Assembly (NCBI GenBank): GCA_910589015.1
Contig: CAJUSA010000031.1
Coordinates: 1-5,693 of the forward strand
DNA: 5,693 nt
Direction: 5' to 3'
Source of the DNA: an uncultured Christensenellaceae bacterium
Lineage (GTDB): Bacteria; Bacillota; Clostridia; Christensenellales; Borkfalkiaceae
Part shown: positions 1 to 4,873 of the stretch, piece by piece
Numbering within the stretch: position 1 is the stretch's first letter
Layout: every line of letters begins with the position of its first letter
The notes under the pieces: model-generated
Databases searched by the model: none
Told to the model about the DNA's origin: nothing
Seen by the model: the letters and a program-made list of their open reading frames with translations, nothing else
Translations under genes and position numbers: made by a program

Positions 1-225
1 TGTTATTTTGTCAAGCGTTTTTTAATAGGTTTTTAGTGTTTTTTAGTGTTTTTCTTAAAAATATCAAAAAACGGGCAAAAAGTCAAGCGAACGGCGAGCG
101 AGAGAGCCGCATTTGCGGCGATTTTTCCGCCGAATATCGAAAAAAGGGCGCACAAAAGCACCGCCGCCCGTTCGGGCGCGGTTGCGTTCGCCCGATGTTG
201 CCGCTTTTTGCTGTCTGTTAAGCGT
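1..225. other. Noncoding left end with short direct repeats
   Basis: No credible gene lies between the window edge and the transposase stop codon. The first 60 bases are T-rich on this strand. They hold a perfect tandem duplication of the 10-mer TTTTAGTGTT (31-40 and 41-50). The octamer GTCAAGCG occurs at 10-17 and 82-89, and a near copy GTTAAGCGTTT (217-227) matches GTCAAGCGTTT at 10-20 with one change. The window starts with TGT, the terminal trinucleotide typical of IS481/IS3-class and Mu-like ends, but whether base 1 is a real element end cannot be told. A small GC hairpin (106-119, GCCGC/GCGGC with a 4-nt loop) and a second stem near 152-174 have no convincing T-tract after them on the transposase strand. 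Possible roles are a transposase-binding end region or the transposase 3' untranslated region. Confidence 0.45.
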
Positions 226-1245
226 TTACGCCGCTTTCGGTTTTAATAATCTAACGTGATAAACGTCCACCGCCGCGTTTTTCAATTCGTCCAACAATTC
301 GGCACGTTTTTCGAGCGGAGTCTGCCAAGCCCGCCGCCCGTTTTTATCGCGGAGCGCGGAGTGCGGGCAATTATTGTACCGATTGCACCAATCGCGCATT
401 TTTTCGCGCAATTCTTCGTATGTTGTAAACGTCAAAAAACGGTAAAAATTTTCGCTGTCGGTGCGGTGCGACCGTTCGACTTTTCCGTTATGTCGGGGCG
501 TGTATGCCCGTATAAGTTGATGTTTGATTTTTAATTTGTTCATTATTTCGTCGGCGATATGTACCTTTTTGCAACCCGCCCCGCGCGGGTTTGTAAACTC
601 GCCGCCGTTGTCCGTTTGAATACAATCGGGGATATACCCAAAAAAGACGATTGCACGCTTTATAAAGTCGCGCGTCGCCCTTGCCGATTGCTCCGTATAA
701 GGGTAAATAAACCGCTCGCGCGTCGCTTCGTCAATCATTGTATATTGAAAAAATCGCGTCCGTTTTTCGTCGGTCGGTACAACGCCTTTGTAACATTCGC
801 GCGGGACGTATTTTACGTCCATTTGCATTTTTACGCCGAGCATTTGCGGCGTGTCATACGGTTGCGGGATATAGCCGTCGTATTCGCGGGCGGGGCGGAG
901 TTTGTGCTTCATTAAATACCGATAAAAACCGCCGTATGTGCGCGAGTAACCGTATTGCGTGCGCAGTACGCCCAACGCTTCCGCGTAACTTATGTCGGGG
1001 CGTTCAGCGAAAACGGCGGCGATGTGCGCCGCTTCCGCTTCCGTGTGCGCGTTCGGGTGCGGGGTATGCGGGCGGCTCGACTTGTTTTCAAGGCTTGCAA
1101 GCGTGCCGTCGTATTGCCGCCGCCAACGGTAAAGGCTTTGCACCGTGCATTTTGATTTTTTCGCGGCGTAAAAGTAGTCGCCGCATTTGCCCCATAATTC
1201 GAGGGCTTTTTGTTTTTCGCGTGCCGTGAACTTGATACCTTTCAT
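226..1245 (-). CDS. DDE (rve-fold) transposase/integrase, IS481/IS3-like
   Basis: Full-length 339-residue DDE recombinase, expected to cut and join element ends to target DNA. The N-terminus (about 1-60) is a helix-turn-helix region with the SLYRWRRQYDGTLASL type of motif, followed by the SSRPH linker common in IS481-like enzymes. A second helical DNA-binding region spans about 70-115. The catalytic core shows all three acidic residues: D143 in MDVKY, D212 in TDNGGEF and E257 in HNGKVERSH. The D212-E257 spacing is about ten residues longer than the 35-residue spacing usual in the family, owing to a segment around 219-230. The ATG start has a good GGAGG 4 nt upstream. It is the leftmost gene and follows a strong terminator by only about 20 nt, with no promoter visible in between. 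As the only recombinase seen, it may serve as the phage integrase. The alternative is a plain IS inserted in the phage, but no matching terminal inverted repeats were found around it. Confidence 0.85.
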   Translation of the reverse strand: MKGIKFTAREKQKALELWGKCGDYFYAAKKSKCTVQSLYRWRRQYDGTLASLENKSSRPHTPHPNAHTEAEAAHIAAVFAERPDISYAEALGVLRTQYGYSRTYGGFYRYLMKHKLRPAREYDGYIPQPYDTPQMLGVKMQMDVKYVPRECYKGVVPTDEKRTRFFQYTMIDEATRERFIYPYTEQSARATRDFIKRAIVFFGYIPDCIQTDNGGEFTNPRGAGCKKVHIADEIMNKLKIKHQLIRAYTPRHNGKVERSHRTDSENFYRFLTFTTYEELREKMRDWCNRYNNCPHSALRDKNGRRAWQTPLEKRAELLDELKNAAVDVYHVRLLKPKAA

Positions 1246-1263
1246 AATTCCTCCGTGAAGTAA

Positions 1264-1293
1264 AAGCGGGCGACCGTGATGTGTCGCCCGCTT
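1264..1293 (-). terminator. Strong intrinsic terminator between RHH gene and transposase
   Basis: A perfect 11-bp stem (AAGCGGGCGAC at 1264-1274, GTCGCCCGCTT at 1283-1293) encloses an 8-nt loop. Read leftward it is followed by TTTTACTT, so it is oriented to end the small-gene operon 8 nt after the RHH stop codon. The transposase ribosome binding site follows within about 12 nt, leaving no room for a normal promoter, so transposase expression probably depends on readthrough. Read rightward it is followed by TTGTTTGTTTTATT and might also act weakly. Confidence 0.8.
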
Positions 1294-1300
1294 GTTTGTT

Positions 1301-1492
1301 TTATTGCTTTTTTTCTAATTGTTCAACCGCCCGCCGCAAAAATTCGGCTTTCGATAAACCCGCCGCCGATATTGCGGCTTCGATACGGTCGCACTCGTCG
1401 CATTTTAAGTTGACGACAAAGTGCTTGTATTTGCCTTGCGTTTTTTCGCGGTAACGTCCGTCGGCGGCTTTTTGTGCTTCGCTTCGTGCCAT
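1301..1492 (-). CDS. Small ribbon-helix-helix (Arc/MetJ-like) DNA-binding protein
   Basis: A 63-residue basic protein. After a charged N-terminal stretch (1-23) comes a short beta-strand candidate HFVVNLK (24-30), a helix (about 31-43), a turn GLSK (45-48) and a second helix (about 48-60). This is the strand-helix-turn-helix order of the ribbon-helix-helix fold, in which the strand of a dimer enters the DNA major groove. The ATG start is preceded by AAGGAGG at ideal spacing. It is the last of a run of small leftward genes and ends just before the terminator. The family is known for autoregulators, plasmid copy-control proteins and antitoxins. Here a role in controlling the early promoter or the transposase is inferred. 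No toxin partner of recognisable type lies beside it. The fold call rests on sequence pattern only. Confidence 0.65.
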   Translation of the reverse strand: MARSEAQKAADGRYREKTQGKYKHFVVNLKCDECDRIEAAISAAGLSKAEFLRRAVEQLEKKQ

Positions 1493-1504
1493 ATCCGCAC
1501 CTCC

Positions 1505-1672
1505 TTAAAAAATGTCGTTTTCGGCGACAAACGCCTTCAAACTTTCAAAAGTGGGGCAATCGACTTTTGATACATTCGCCGATATGGTAACGCGGTCGGC
1601 GGCGAGCGATACCGTCCAAGACGCCTTATTTTCGCGTACCGAGTAGATTTTGCCGTTTTTTTCGATAGCCAT
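1505..1672 (-). CDS. Hypothetical small protein, 55 residues
   Basis: Starts at the ATG at 1672, with GGAGG upstream (GGAGGTATATT then ATG), rather than at the longer in-frame start at 1717, which would run into the preceding gene and has no binding site. The protein (begins MAIEKNGKIYSVRENKASW) appears rich in alternating beta-type residues through the middle (about 8-40) and ends in a short helix, SLKAFVAENDIF. No cysteines or histidines cluster as in zinc binders beyond a single Cys. I do not recognise the family. The start lies 13 nt after the stop of the 83-residue gene and the stop lies 12 nt before the RHH gene, so the three are almost certainly co-transcribed. A small early phage protein is the best description. 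Confidence 0.6.
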   Translation of the reverse strand: MAIEKNGKIYSVRENKASWTVSLAADRVTISANVSKVDCPTFESLKAFVAENDIF

Positions 1673-1685
1673 AATATACCTCCGT

Positions 1686-1937
1686 TTAATTTTTTTTGCC
1701 GTATGTGATACGGTCAATCATTGCGCCCATAACTTGACGCTCTTCTTTGTAGGATAATAAAATTTGCGGCTTGCCGTCGGCGCAAAATTCGTATTGCAAC
1801 GGGTCGCGCCCGTTGTCGTGGTCGGAGTGTTCGCACGTCCCGCAAAACACATACTCGCCCGCATTTCCGCCCGTCATATCGTCAAAAAGATAAAACGCGC
1901 AACCGACAAATTTATCAAACCAACGCTTTTTTGCCAT
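1686..1937 (-). CDS. Hypothetical small cysteine-containing protein, 83 residues
   Basis: The start is taken at the inner ATG (1937), because GGAGG sits 5 nt upstream of it. The earlier ATG at 1949 overlaps that site. The protein begins MAKKRWFDKFVGC and carries a CGTC pair near residue 32 followed by EHSDHDNGRDP, with further Cys residues at about 13 and 52. The Cys/His arrangement could bind a metal but does not match a zinc finger I can name. The C-terminal part (about 58-80) looks helical and charged. It is the second gene of the leftward operon, after the 44-residue gene. A TATAAT hexamer lies 18-23 nt before its start codon. Function unknown. Confidence 0.6.
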   Translation of the reverse strand: MAKKRWFDKFVGCAFYLFDDMTGGNAGEYVFCGTCEHSDHDNGRDPLQYEFCADGKPQILLSYKEERQVMGAMIDRITYGKKN

Positions 1938-1954
1938 TTTTGCCTCCATAGTTC

Positions 1955-1960
1955 ATTATA
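1955..1960 (-). promoter_or_regulatory. Possible secondary leftward -10 box (TATAAT) without a good -35
   Basis: Reading leftward, a perfect TATAAT lies 18-23 nt before the 83-residue gene. At 16-18 nt spacing the upstream hexamers (such as CGGCGC) do not resemble TTGACA, and there is no extended TG motif. A palindrome, GGGTT-N4-AACCC (1963-1976), lies immediately upstream and could bind an activator or repressor. It may be a weak or regulated internal promoter, or chance. Confidence 0.3.
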
Positions 1961-1965
1961 ACGGG

Positions 1966-1995
1966 TTGACAAACCCTGCGCCGATGTGCTACAAT
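1966..1995 (+). promoter_or_regulatory. Rightward promoter of candidate antisense RNA
   Basis: TTGACA (1966-1971), an 18-nt spacer, then TACAAT (1990-1995): consensus -35 and five of six -10 positions. The predicted start is near 2002. No gene in the rightward direction follows it with a ribosome binding site. Instead it points into the 3' end of the leftward 44-residue gene. Its -35 lies inside the palindrome GGGTTGACAAACCC (1963-1976), and the segment TTGACAAACCCTGCG recurs almost exactly at the repressor promoter. Confidence 0.55.
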
Positions 1996-2039
1996 AGGAC
2001 TTACGAGGGGCGGTTTCCCGCCCGCTCTGCCTATGCCGA

Positions 2040-2174
2040 CTACTTGTCGGCGGTGGTGGTTGCCTTGTCGGGCTTCGGCTTCTTCAACGTGATTGTAACC
2101 TTTACGCTTTCGACCGCTGTTTGGTTATCAATCGCATTTGCCAAGTCTTGCAAGGCTTTTTTTATTGCGTCCAC
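2040..2174 (-). CDS. Hypothetical 44-residue protein, GTG start, first gene of leftward operon
   Basis: A short gene supported by AAGGAGGTG (2181-2189) 6 nt before a GTG start and by a perfect promoter 32 nt upstream. It begins MDAIKKALQDLANAIDN, an amphipathic helix. A short beta-type stretch SVKVTITLKK (about 23-32) follows, then a Lys/Pro-rich tail ending KATTTADK. It has no membrane segment, so it is not a classic hydrophobic type I toxin. As the promoter-proximal early gene it occupies the place where phages often put a Ner/Cro-like or anti-repressor protein, but no HTH is visible. The candidate antisense RNA covers its whole length. I do not recognise the family. Confidence 0.6.
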   Translation of the reverse strand: MDAIKKALQDLANAIDNQTAVESVKVTITLKKPKPDKATTTADK

Positions 2175-2205
2175 GTTTCTCACCTCCTTTGCTTTTCTTG
2201 ATTAT

Positions 2206-2234
2206 ATTATATCACGTTCAACGTGATATGTCAA
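2206..2234 (-). promoter_or_regulatory. Leftward early promoter, perfect sigma-A consensus
   Basis: Reading leftward: TTGACA (2234-2229), exactly 17 nt, then TATAAT (2211-2206). Both hexamers are perfect and the predicted start is near 2199, giving a leader of about 25 nt to the GTG start at 2174. The spacer is almost wholly a 21-bp palindrome. A promoter this strong on an early phage operon would need tight repression, which the palindrome probably provides. Confidence 0.8.
2209..2229. promoter_or_regulatory. 21-bp perfect palindromic operator within the leftward promoter
   Basis: Left arm ATATCACGTT (2209-2218), central C, right arm AACGTGATAT (2220-2229): a perfect dyad filling the space between -10 and -35. 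A bound dimer would exclude RNA polymerase. The likely ligand is the XRE repressor at 2570-2974, with the RHH protein as alternative. The 11-mer TTCAACGTGAT of the right half recurs at 2083-2093 inside the 44-residue gene, a possible auxiliary half-site about 134 bp away. Confidence 0.7.
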
Positions 2235-2279
2235 CACTTTTAACGCACTTTTTCAAAAAAATTTTACTTTTTTTCAGCA

Positions 2280-2308
2280 AAAAACGCTCCCGATGTGGGG
2301 GCGTTTTT
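2280..2308 (+). terminator. Bidirectional intrinsic terminator between divergent promoters
   Basis: A 12-bp stem with one G-T wobble (2280-2291 pairs with 2297-2308) and a 5-nt loop GATGT, ending in TTTTT. Read on the other strand it also ends in at least five T. There is no protein gene upstream on the plus strand for it to serve, so it most simply ends the candidate antisense RNA. It also shields the leftward promoter from transcription entering from the right. Confidence 0.75.
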
Positions 2309-2354
2309 CGGTGCGCCGATAACGGTCAACACATAATTTTATAGCCGTGTCGCA

Positions 2355-2383
2355 TTGACAAACCCCTGCGGAAGTTGTATAAT
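2355..2383 (+). promoter_or_regulatory. Rightward promoter of the repressor operon, perfect consensus
   Basis: TTGACA (2355-2360), 17-nt spacer, TATAAT (2378-2383). The predicted start is near 2390, leaving a leader of about 180 nt before the repressor ATG. The -35 and the start of the spacer (TTGACAAACCCCTGCG) match the antisense promoter at 1966-1980 apart from one extra C, suggesting joint control. An 8-bp inverted repeat, TAGCCGTG (2342-2349) and CACGGCTA (2430-2437), flanks it. Confidence 0.8.
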
Positions 2384-2385
2384 AA

Positions 2386-2569
2386 TTTTGCGACAAACTT
2401 TATACACGCGCAAGAGCCGCCAAACACGGCACGGCTAACGGAATATCGCAAAAACCTTTTTATCGGTTTTGCGACAACCTTGCATATATTATATATCGGT
2501 TGACCGAGATTGTCAAGGCTTCTTGTTGCGTTGTAAGAAAAAATAAAACGCGCAAGGAGTCTTTTTTCT
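2386..2569 (+). promoter_or_regulatory. Long structured leader of the repressor mRNA with direct repeats
   Basis: About 180 nt with no convincing gene. The 15-mer TTTTGCGACAA(A/C)CTT occurs at 2386-2400 and 2467-2481. A hairpin with one bulged A pairs TCGCAAAAACC (2446-2456) with GGTTTTGCGA (2465-2474). A further dyad TTGAC-N7-GTCAA lies at 2500-2516. These could be repressor operators for autoregulation or RNA structure affecting translation. The repressor's own ribosome binding site is AAGGAG about 10 nt before ATG, a rather long spacing. Confidence 0.4.
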
Positions 2570-2974
2570 ATGACGCTAACCGACCGAATATTCGACCTAT
2601 TAAACAAAAAAGGCAAGACGCAAACGGATATTGCCCGATTGCTAAACGTGCGCCCGACGACCGTGTCGGAGTGGAAAAAAGGCAAGTACACGCCGACGGT
2701 CGAGCATTGCGTAACGCTTGCCGAATATTTCGGCGTGTCGCTTGACTATCTTATTACGGGGCGCGAGCCGCGCGGCGCACCCGTTCAACAAATAATCGGC
2801 AACAATAACTCGAATAATACCGCCATAGCGGGCGACGCGGCGGGGGCGGTGCTTACGGAATACGAGCGCGAATTGCTAAAAGTGGCGGGGGCGTTCGATA
2901 TGCGGCGCAAAACCGAATTATTAAACTTTGCATATCAAATTGAAAAACAAATAAAAAGCGAAGGAGGCTTTTAA
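2570..2974 (+). CDS. XRE-family (Cro/CI-type) transcriptional repressor
   Basis: 134 residues. The N-terminal HTH_3 domain (about 3-63) is clear: recognition region KTQTDIARLLNVRPTTVSEW (16-35), then KKGKYTPTVEHCVTLAEYFGVSLDYLITG, the usual fourth and fifth helices. An Asn-rich linker (78-84) follows, then a helical C-terminal segment (about 95-127, EYERELLKVAGAFD...), probably for dimerisation. There is no LexA/CI-type peptidase domain, so induction by self-cleavage is unlikely. A separate peptidase or anti-repressor would be needed, and none is seen here. It is transcribed divergently from the early operon and is the natural candidate to bind the palindrome at 2209-2229 and keep the lysogenic state. 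It is followed after 2 nt by the membrane protein gene, whose ribosome binding site lies inside its last codons, so the two are co-expressed. Confidence 0.92.
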   Translation: MTLTDRIFDLLNKKGKTQTDIARLLNVRPTTVSEWKKGKYTPTVEHCVTLAEYFGVSLDYLITGREPRGAPVQQIIGNNNSNNTAIAGDAAGAVLTEYERELLKVAGAFDMRRKTELLNFAYQIEKQIKSEGGF

Positions 2975-2976
2975 TT

Positions 2977-3948
2977 ATGATGTGGTTTTACAAACTTAAA
3001 CGGTCGGTACGGGTTATAATTGCCGTCGTTGCGTGGTTGCCCGTGTTCATATTCTGCGGCATTATCGGCGGCGACATCGGCGAAAACGCCGAGAATTTGC
3101 AAACGTGGCAAGCGATTGTATTTTTGCTTTTGCTTGCCGTCGGCGTGGTGTTTACGGTGTTTGCCGCGCTTGCCCGCAAGCGTGAAAAGCAAGCGGAGCG
3201 GGACGCGCAACCCGCCGCCGCGTCCGAACGGCAAAAAGATACGCCGCCCGCCGCCGATGTACGGCAACCTTCAGTTGTTATAATGTCCGACGCGGCGATA
3301 CGCGCCCCCGAAAAGCGCAAGCCCGCGCCGCTTAATACATACCCGACAACGGTTAGAATTACGCCATTTGACCGCCGTGTCGCGGGTATTGATGTAAAGG
3401 TCGGCGACGCGGTTGTTATAAAGTATGAGGGCGACGCGGTTATGCGGTCAAGCGGCGGCTATCCTATAATCGACGCAAATTGTTATATCGGCGACGTAAA
3501 AATAGGTTTATTCCCATACGGTAAATATTTGCGGGCAATTTACGGCGGGCGCGACTATCCTTGTTCGATTGCGTCAATCGAAAATAACGACGGCAAATAC
3601 GATATATCGGTAAACATTGACTTGCCGTTCATAAAAGATAGCAAATTGCCGCTTATAACAAAATTAAACGGTGTTACGTTTAACGGGCGGCAAGATACGC
3701 TCGCCGCGTCGGTCGTAGGGGATAGCGTATTGATAAAGCATAACCCGAACGACGAATACCCGAATACCGTCGAAGTGTTTAATGTCGCGCTTGACGCTTC
3801 TTGTGGTGTGATACCGAGCGACAACGGCGAAAAACTGTTAAAAAAATATAAAGTGGGTTGCAAATTCAACGGCGTTATAACGTCTATATACGGCGGGGGC
3901 GGTGGTAAGAATTACGGAGTCGATATAATGATTTTATCGCAAGCATAG
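2977..3948 (+). CDS. Membrane-anchored protein with two HIRAN-like repeats
   Basis: 323 residues. Two hydrophobic helices (about 10-30 and 44-65) form an N-terminal hairpin anchor with no cleavable signal peptide. A Lys/Arg/Ala/Pro-rich linker runs from 66 to 123. Two related domains follow (about 125-216 and 228-320), each with the pattern VGD(A/S)V(V/L)IK, then G(L/V)(F/I)P, then a closing beta segment (YDISVNIDL and YGVDIMIL). The second, with NPNDEYPNTVEVF then GVIP, resembles the HIRAN fold, known in Rad5/HLTF for binding DNA 3' ends and also found in bacterial and phage proteins. HIRAN assignment is by pattern and is less certain for the first copy. GGAGG lies 9 nt before the ATG. Co-expression with the repressor suggests a function made in the lysogen, such as exclusion of other phages or a defence accessory role. 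The positive residues after TM2 suggest the domains are cytoplasmic. Confidence 0.6.
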   Translation: MMWFYKLKRSVRVIIAVVAWLPVFIFCGIIGGDIGENAENLQTWQAIVFLLLLAVGVVFTVFAALARKREKQAERDAQPAAASERQKDTPPAADVRQPSVVIMSDAAIRAPEKRKPAPLNTYPTTVRITPFDRRVAGIDVKVGDAVVIKYEGDAVMRSSGGYPIIDANCYIGDVKIGLFPYGKYLRAIYGGRDYPCSIASIENNDGKYDISVNIDLPFIKDSKLPLITKLNGVTFNGRQDTLAASVVGDSVLIKHNPNDEYPNTVEVFNVALDASCGVIPSDNGEKLLKKYKVGCKFNGVITSIYGGGGGKNYGVDIMILSQA

Positions 3949-3949
3949 T

Positions 3950-3983
3950 AAAAGCGGGGCGCAAATATGCGTCCCGCTTTTTT
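3950..3983. terminator. Bidirectional terminator between convergent operons
   Basis: A stem of AAAAGCGGG-G-CGC (3950-3962) against GCG-T-CCCGCTTTT (3969-3981), with a 6-nt loop, one G-T pair and T-tracts on both strands. It lies 1 nt after the HIRAN-like gene stop. The stop codon of the leftward kinase gene (3982-3984) is embedded in its far edge. It serves both convergent operons. Confidence 0.88.
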
Positions 3984-4476
3984 AGTCGTTAATCGTTTTG
4001 TATAGTGCCGCCGTATAGCGTGCAATCGTTTTGTCGCGGCTTTCGCGCGGCGTGATTTTTGCGTCTTTGTAATACGTCGTAAAATACTCCGTAATTATTT
4101 TGATTTGAAAATTTTTGTCGGTGCGCGTATCGTCCGCGATTGCCCGCCGCACGCACTCGTCCTCCGTAGTATTCAAAAATACGACCTTTGCTTTTAGGCG
4201 GGCGGCAAGTCGGTCGCGGTCTGCCTTTTTCGGTAAACCCGCGATAACCCAACAACGGGGCGCGTCGATTGCGCTTTGTTCTATCAAGGCATAAATATAA
4301 TCGCGTATATCGAATATTGTAGCGGTCAAATTGTTTAACGGCATTTTGCCGTCGTAAAAACTTACCGCCGCCCGTATCGCGTCAAGGTCAACAACGAAGT
4401 CGCCGAGTTGCATATTTTCTTTGACGTAACGTGTTTTGCCGCTTGCGGGCGCACCGCATACAATTACAACGTCCAT
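3982..4476 (-). CDS. P-loop kinase-like ATP-binding protein (AAA_33 / zeta-toxin / PNK-like)
   Basis: 164 residues from the ATG at 4476. A longer in-frame start at 4650 would lie wholly inside the holin gene and is rejected because AAGAAGGTG precedes the inner ATG. Walker A is GAPASGKT (8-15). The following FVVDLDAIR (27-35) places Asp30 and Asp32 where polynucleotide-kinase-like enzymes hold their catalytic acid. CWVIAGLP (75-82) with the strand VVFLNTT (98-104) resembles the later core strands, and the Arg-rich stretch ECVRRAIADDTR (107-118) is a likely lid that contacts ATP phosphates. It probably transfers phosphate to a nucleic acid end or small molecule, but the substrate cannot be read from sequence. 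The start is 2 nt after the holin stop, so it is the last gene of the late operon. Similar small P-loop proteins are common in Bacillota phages. A zeta-type toxin is possible, but there is no epsilon-like antitoxin here. Confidence 0.75.
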   Translation of the reverse strand: MDVVIVCGAPASGKTRYVKENMQLGDFVVDLDAIRAAVSFYDGKMPLNNLTATIFDIRDYIYALIEQSAIDAPRCWVIAGLPKKADRDRLAARLKAKVVFLNTTEDECVRRAIADDTRTDKNFQIKIITEYFTTYYKDAKITPRESRDKTIARYTAALYKTIND

Positions 4477-4478
4477 AA

Positions 4479-4871
4479 TTACACCTTCTTGTTTTTCAAG
4501 TCGTAGAGCGTCGCTTCGATTTGGTTTTGTACCCACGCGCCCACGTCGCCGAAGTTCGCTTGTATGTAGTCTTTTGCTTCGGTCGATAACTGCGCTTGCG
4601 CCGCTTCCGCCGCCTGTTGCAAGGCGTGTTTTTGCGCTTCCTGCGTCCACGCTTCCGTACCTTTGATTGCTTGTACATAGGTTTGATACGTCGCCTTGAC
4701 GACCGACGCGATAACGTCCACAATGCCCGATAAAAGAGCTTGCGCCTTTTGATTTTTGATTTTGGTCGATACAAGCGTTTTGACCTTAACCAATACCCAA
4801 GAGCCGAGCGCGGTAAGCAACGCGGCGGCGACCGTAATTGCGATGTTGATTAAAATTTGTTGCCAATTCAT
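4479..4871 (-). CDS. Phage holin, LLH family
   Basis: 130 residues. One N-terminal transmembrane helix (about 8-31, starting MNWQQILINIAITVAAALL) is followed by a long, mostly helical, Ala/Gln-rich cytoplasmic region with repeating hydrophobic positions (VDVIASVVKATYQTYVQA, then QQAAEAAQAQ) and a C-terminal segment ending DLKNKKV. This single-TM plus coiled-helical layout fits the LLH holin family of Bacillota phages. The holin would gather in the membrane and time release of endolysin at lysis. GGAGG lies about 10 nt before the ATG, inside the last codons of the upstream gene. It sits between a second one-TM protein and the kinase gene in a tight leftward operon. No endolysin gene is in the window, so it is presumably further right. 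Confidence 0.8.
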   Translation of the reverse strand: MNWQQILINIAITVAAALLTALGSWVLVKVKTLVSTKIKNQKAQALLSGIVDVIASVVKATYQTYVQAIKGTEAWTQEAQKHALQQAAEAAQAQLSTEAKDYIQANFGDVGAWVQNQIEATLYDLKNKKV

Positions 4872-4873
4872 AG

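Larger units (their letters stand above)
2002..2308 (+). ncRNA. Candidate structured antisense RNA, about 300 nt
   Basis: Inferred from the promoter at 1966-1995 and the terminator at 2280-2308, with no plausible rightward coding sequence between. Two strong hairpins lie near the predicted 5' end: GAGGGGCGG/CCGCCCGCTC with a TTTC loop (about 2006-2028), and GCCGAC/GTCGGC with a 5-nt loop (2035-2051). The second spans the stop codon of the opposite 44-residue gene. The RNA would be fully complementary to that gene, its ribosome binding site and its leader, so it could block translation or trigger RNase III decay. An 86-codon rightward open frame here starts within the -35 region of the promoter and reads as the mirror of the leftward gene, so it is not called. 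Transcription is not shown by sequence alone. Confidence 0.4.

Noticed and set aside
106..119. GC hairpin (GCCGC/GCGGC) as transposase terminator
   Set aside because: On the transposase strand it is not followed by a T-tract, and alternative pairings compete; too weak to call.
738..1229. 163-codon rightward open frame opposite the transposase
   Set aside because: Cys/Arg-rich shadow of a well-supported transposase on the other strand; no RBS or family pattern.
1..1300. Stand-alone insertion sequence with terminal inverted repeats around the transposase
   Set aside because: No convincing inverted match to the TGT-starting left end was found to the right of the transposase start; only short chance matches to CGCTTGAC occur, inside other genes.
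1966..2226. 86-codon rightward open frame with hydrophobic content, possible membrane peptide or toxin
   Set aside because: It begins inside the -35 box of a promoter, has no ribosome binding site, and mirrors the leftward 44-residue gene, which has promoter, RBS and operator.
2326..2691. 121-codon leftward open frame overlapping the repressor promoter and gene start
   Set aside because: It lies opposite a clear XRE repressor and its leader, lacks an RBS, and shows no domain pattern.
4477..4650. N-terminal extension of the P-loop protein to 222 residues
   Set aside because: The extra 58 residues lie wholly within the holin gene in another frame; the inner ATG at 4476 has an RBS and places Walker A at the normal N-terminal position.
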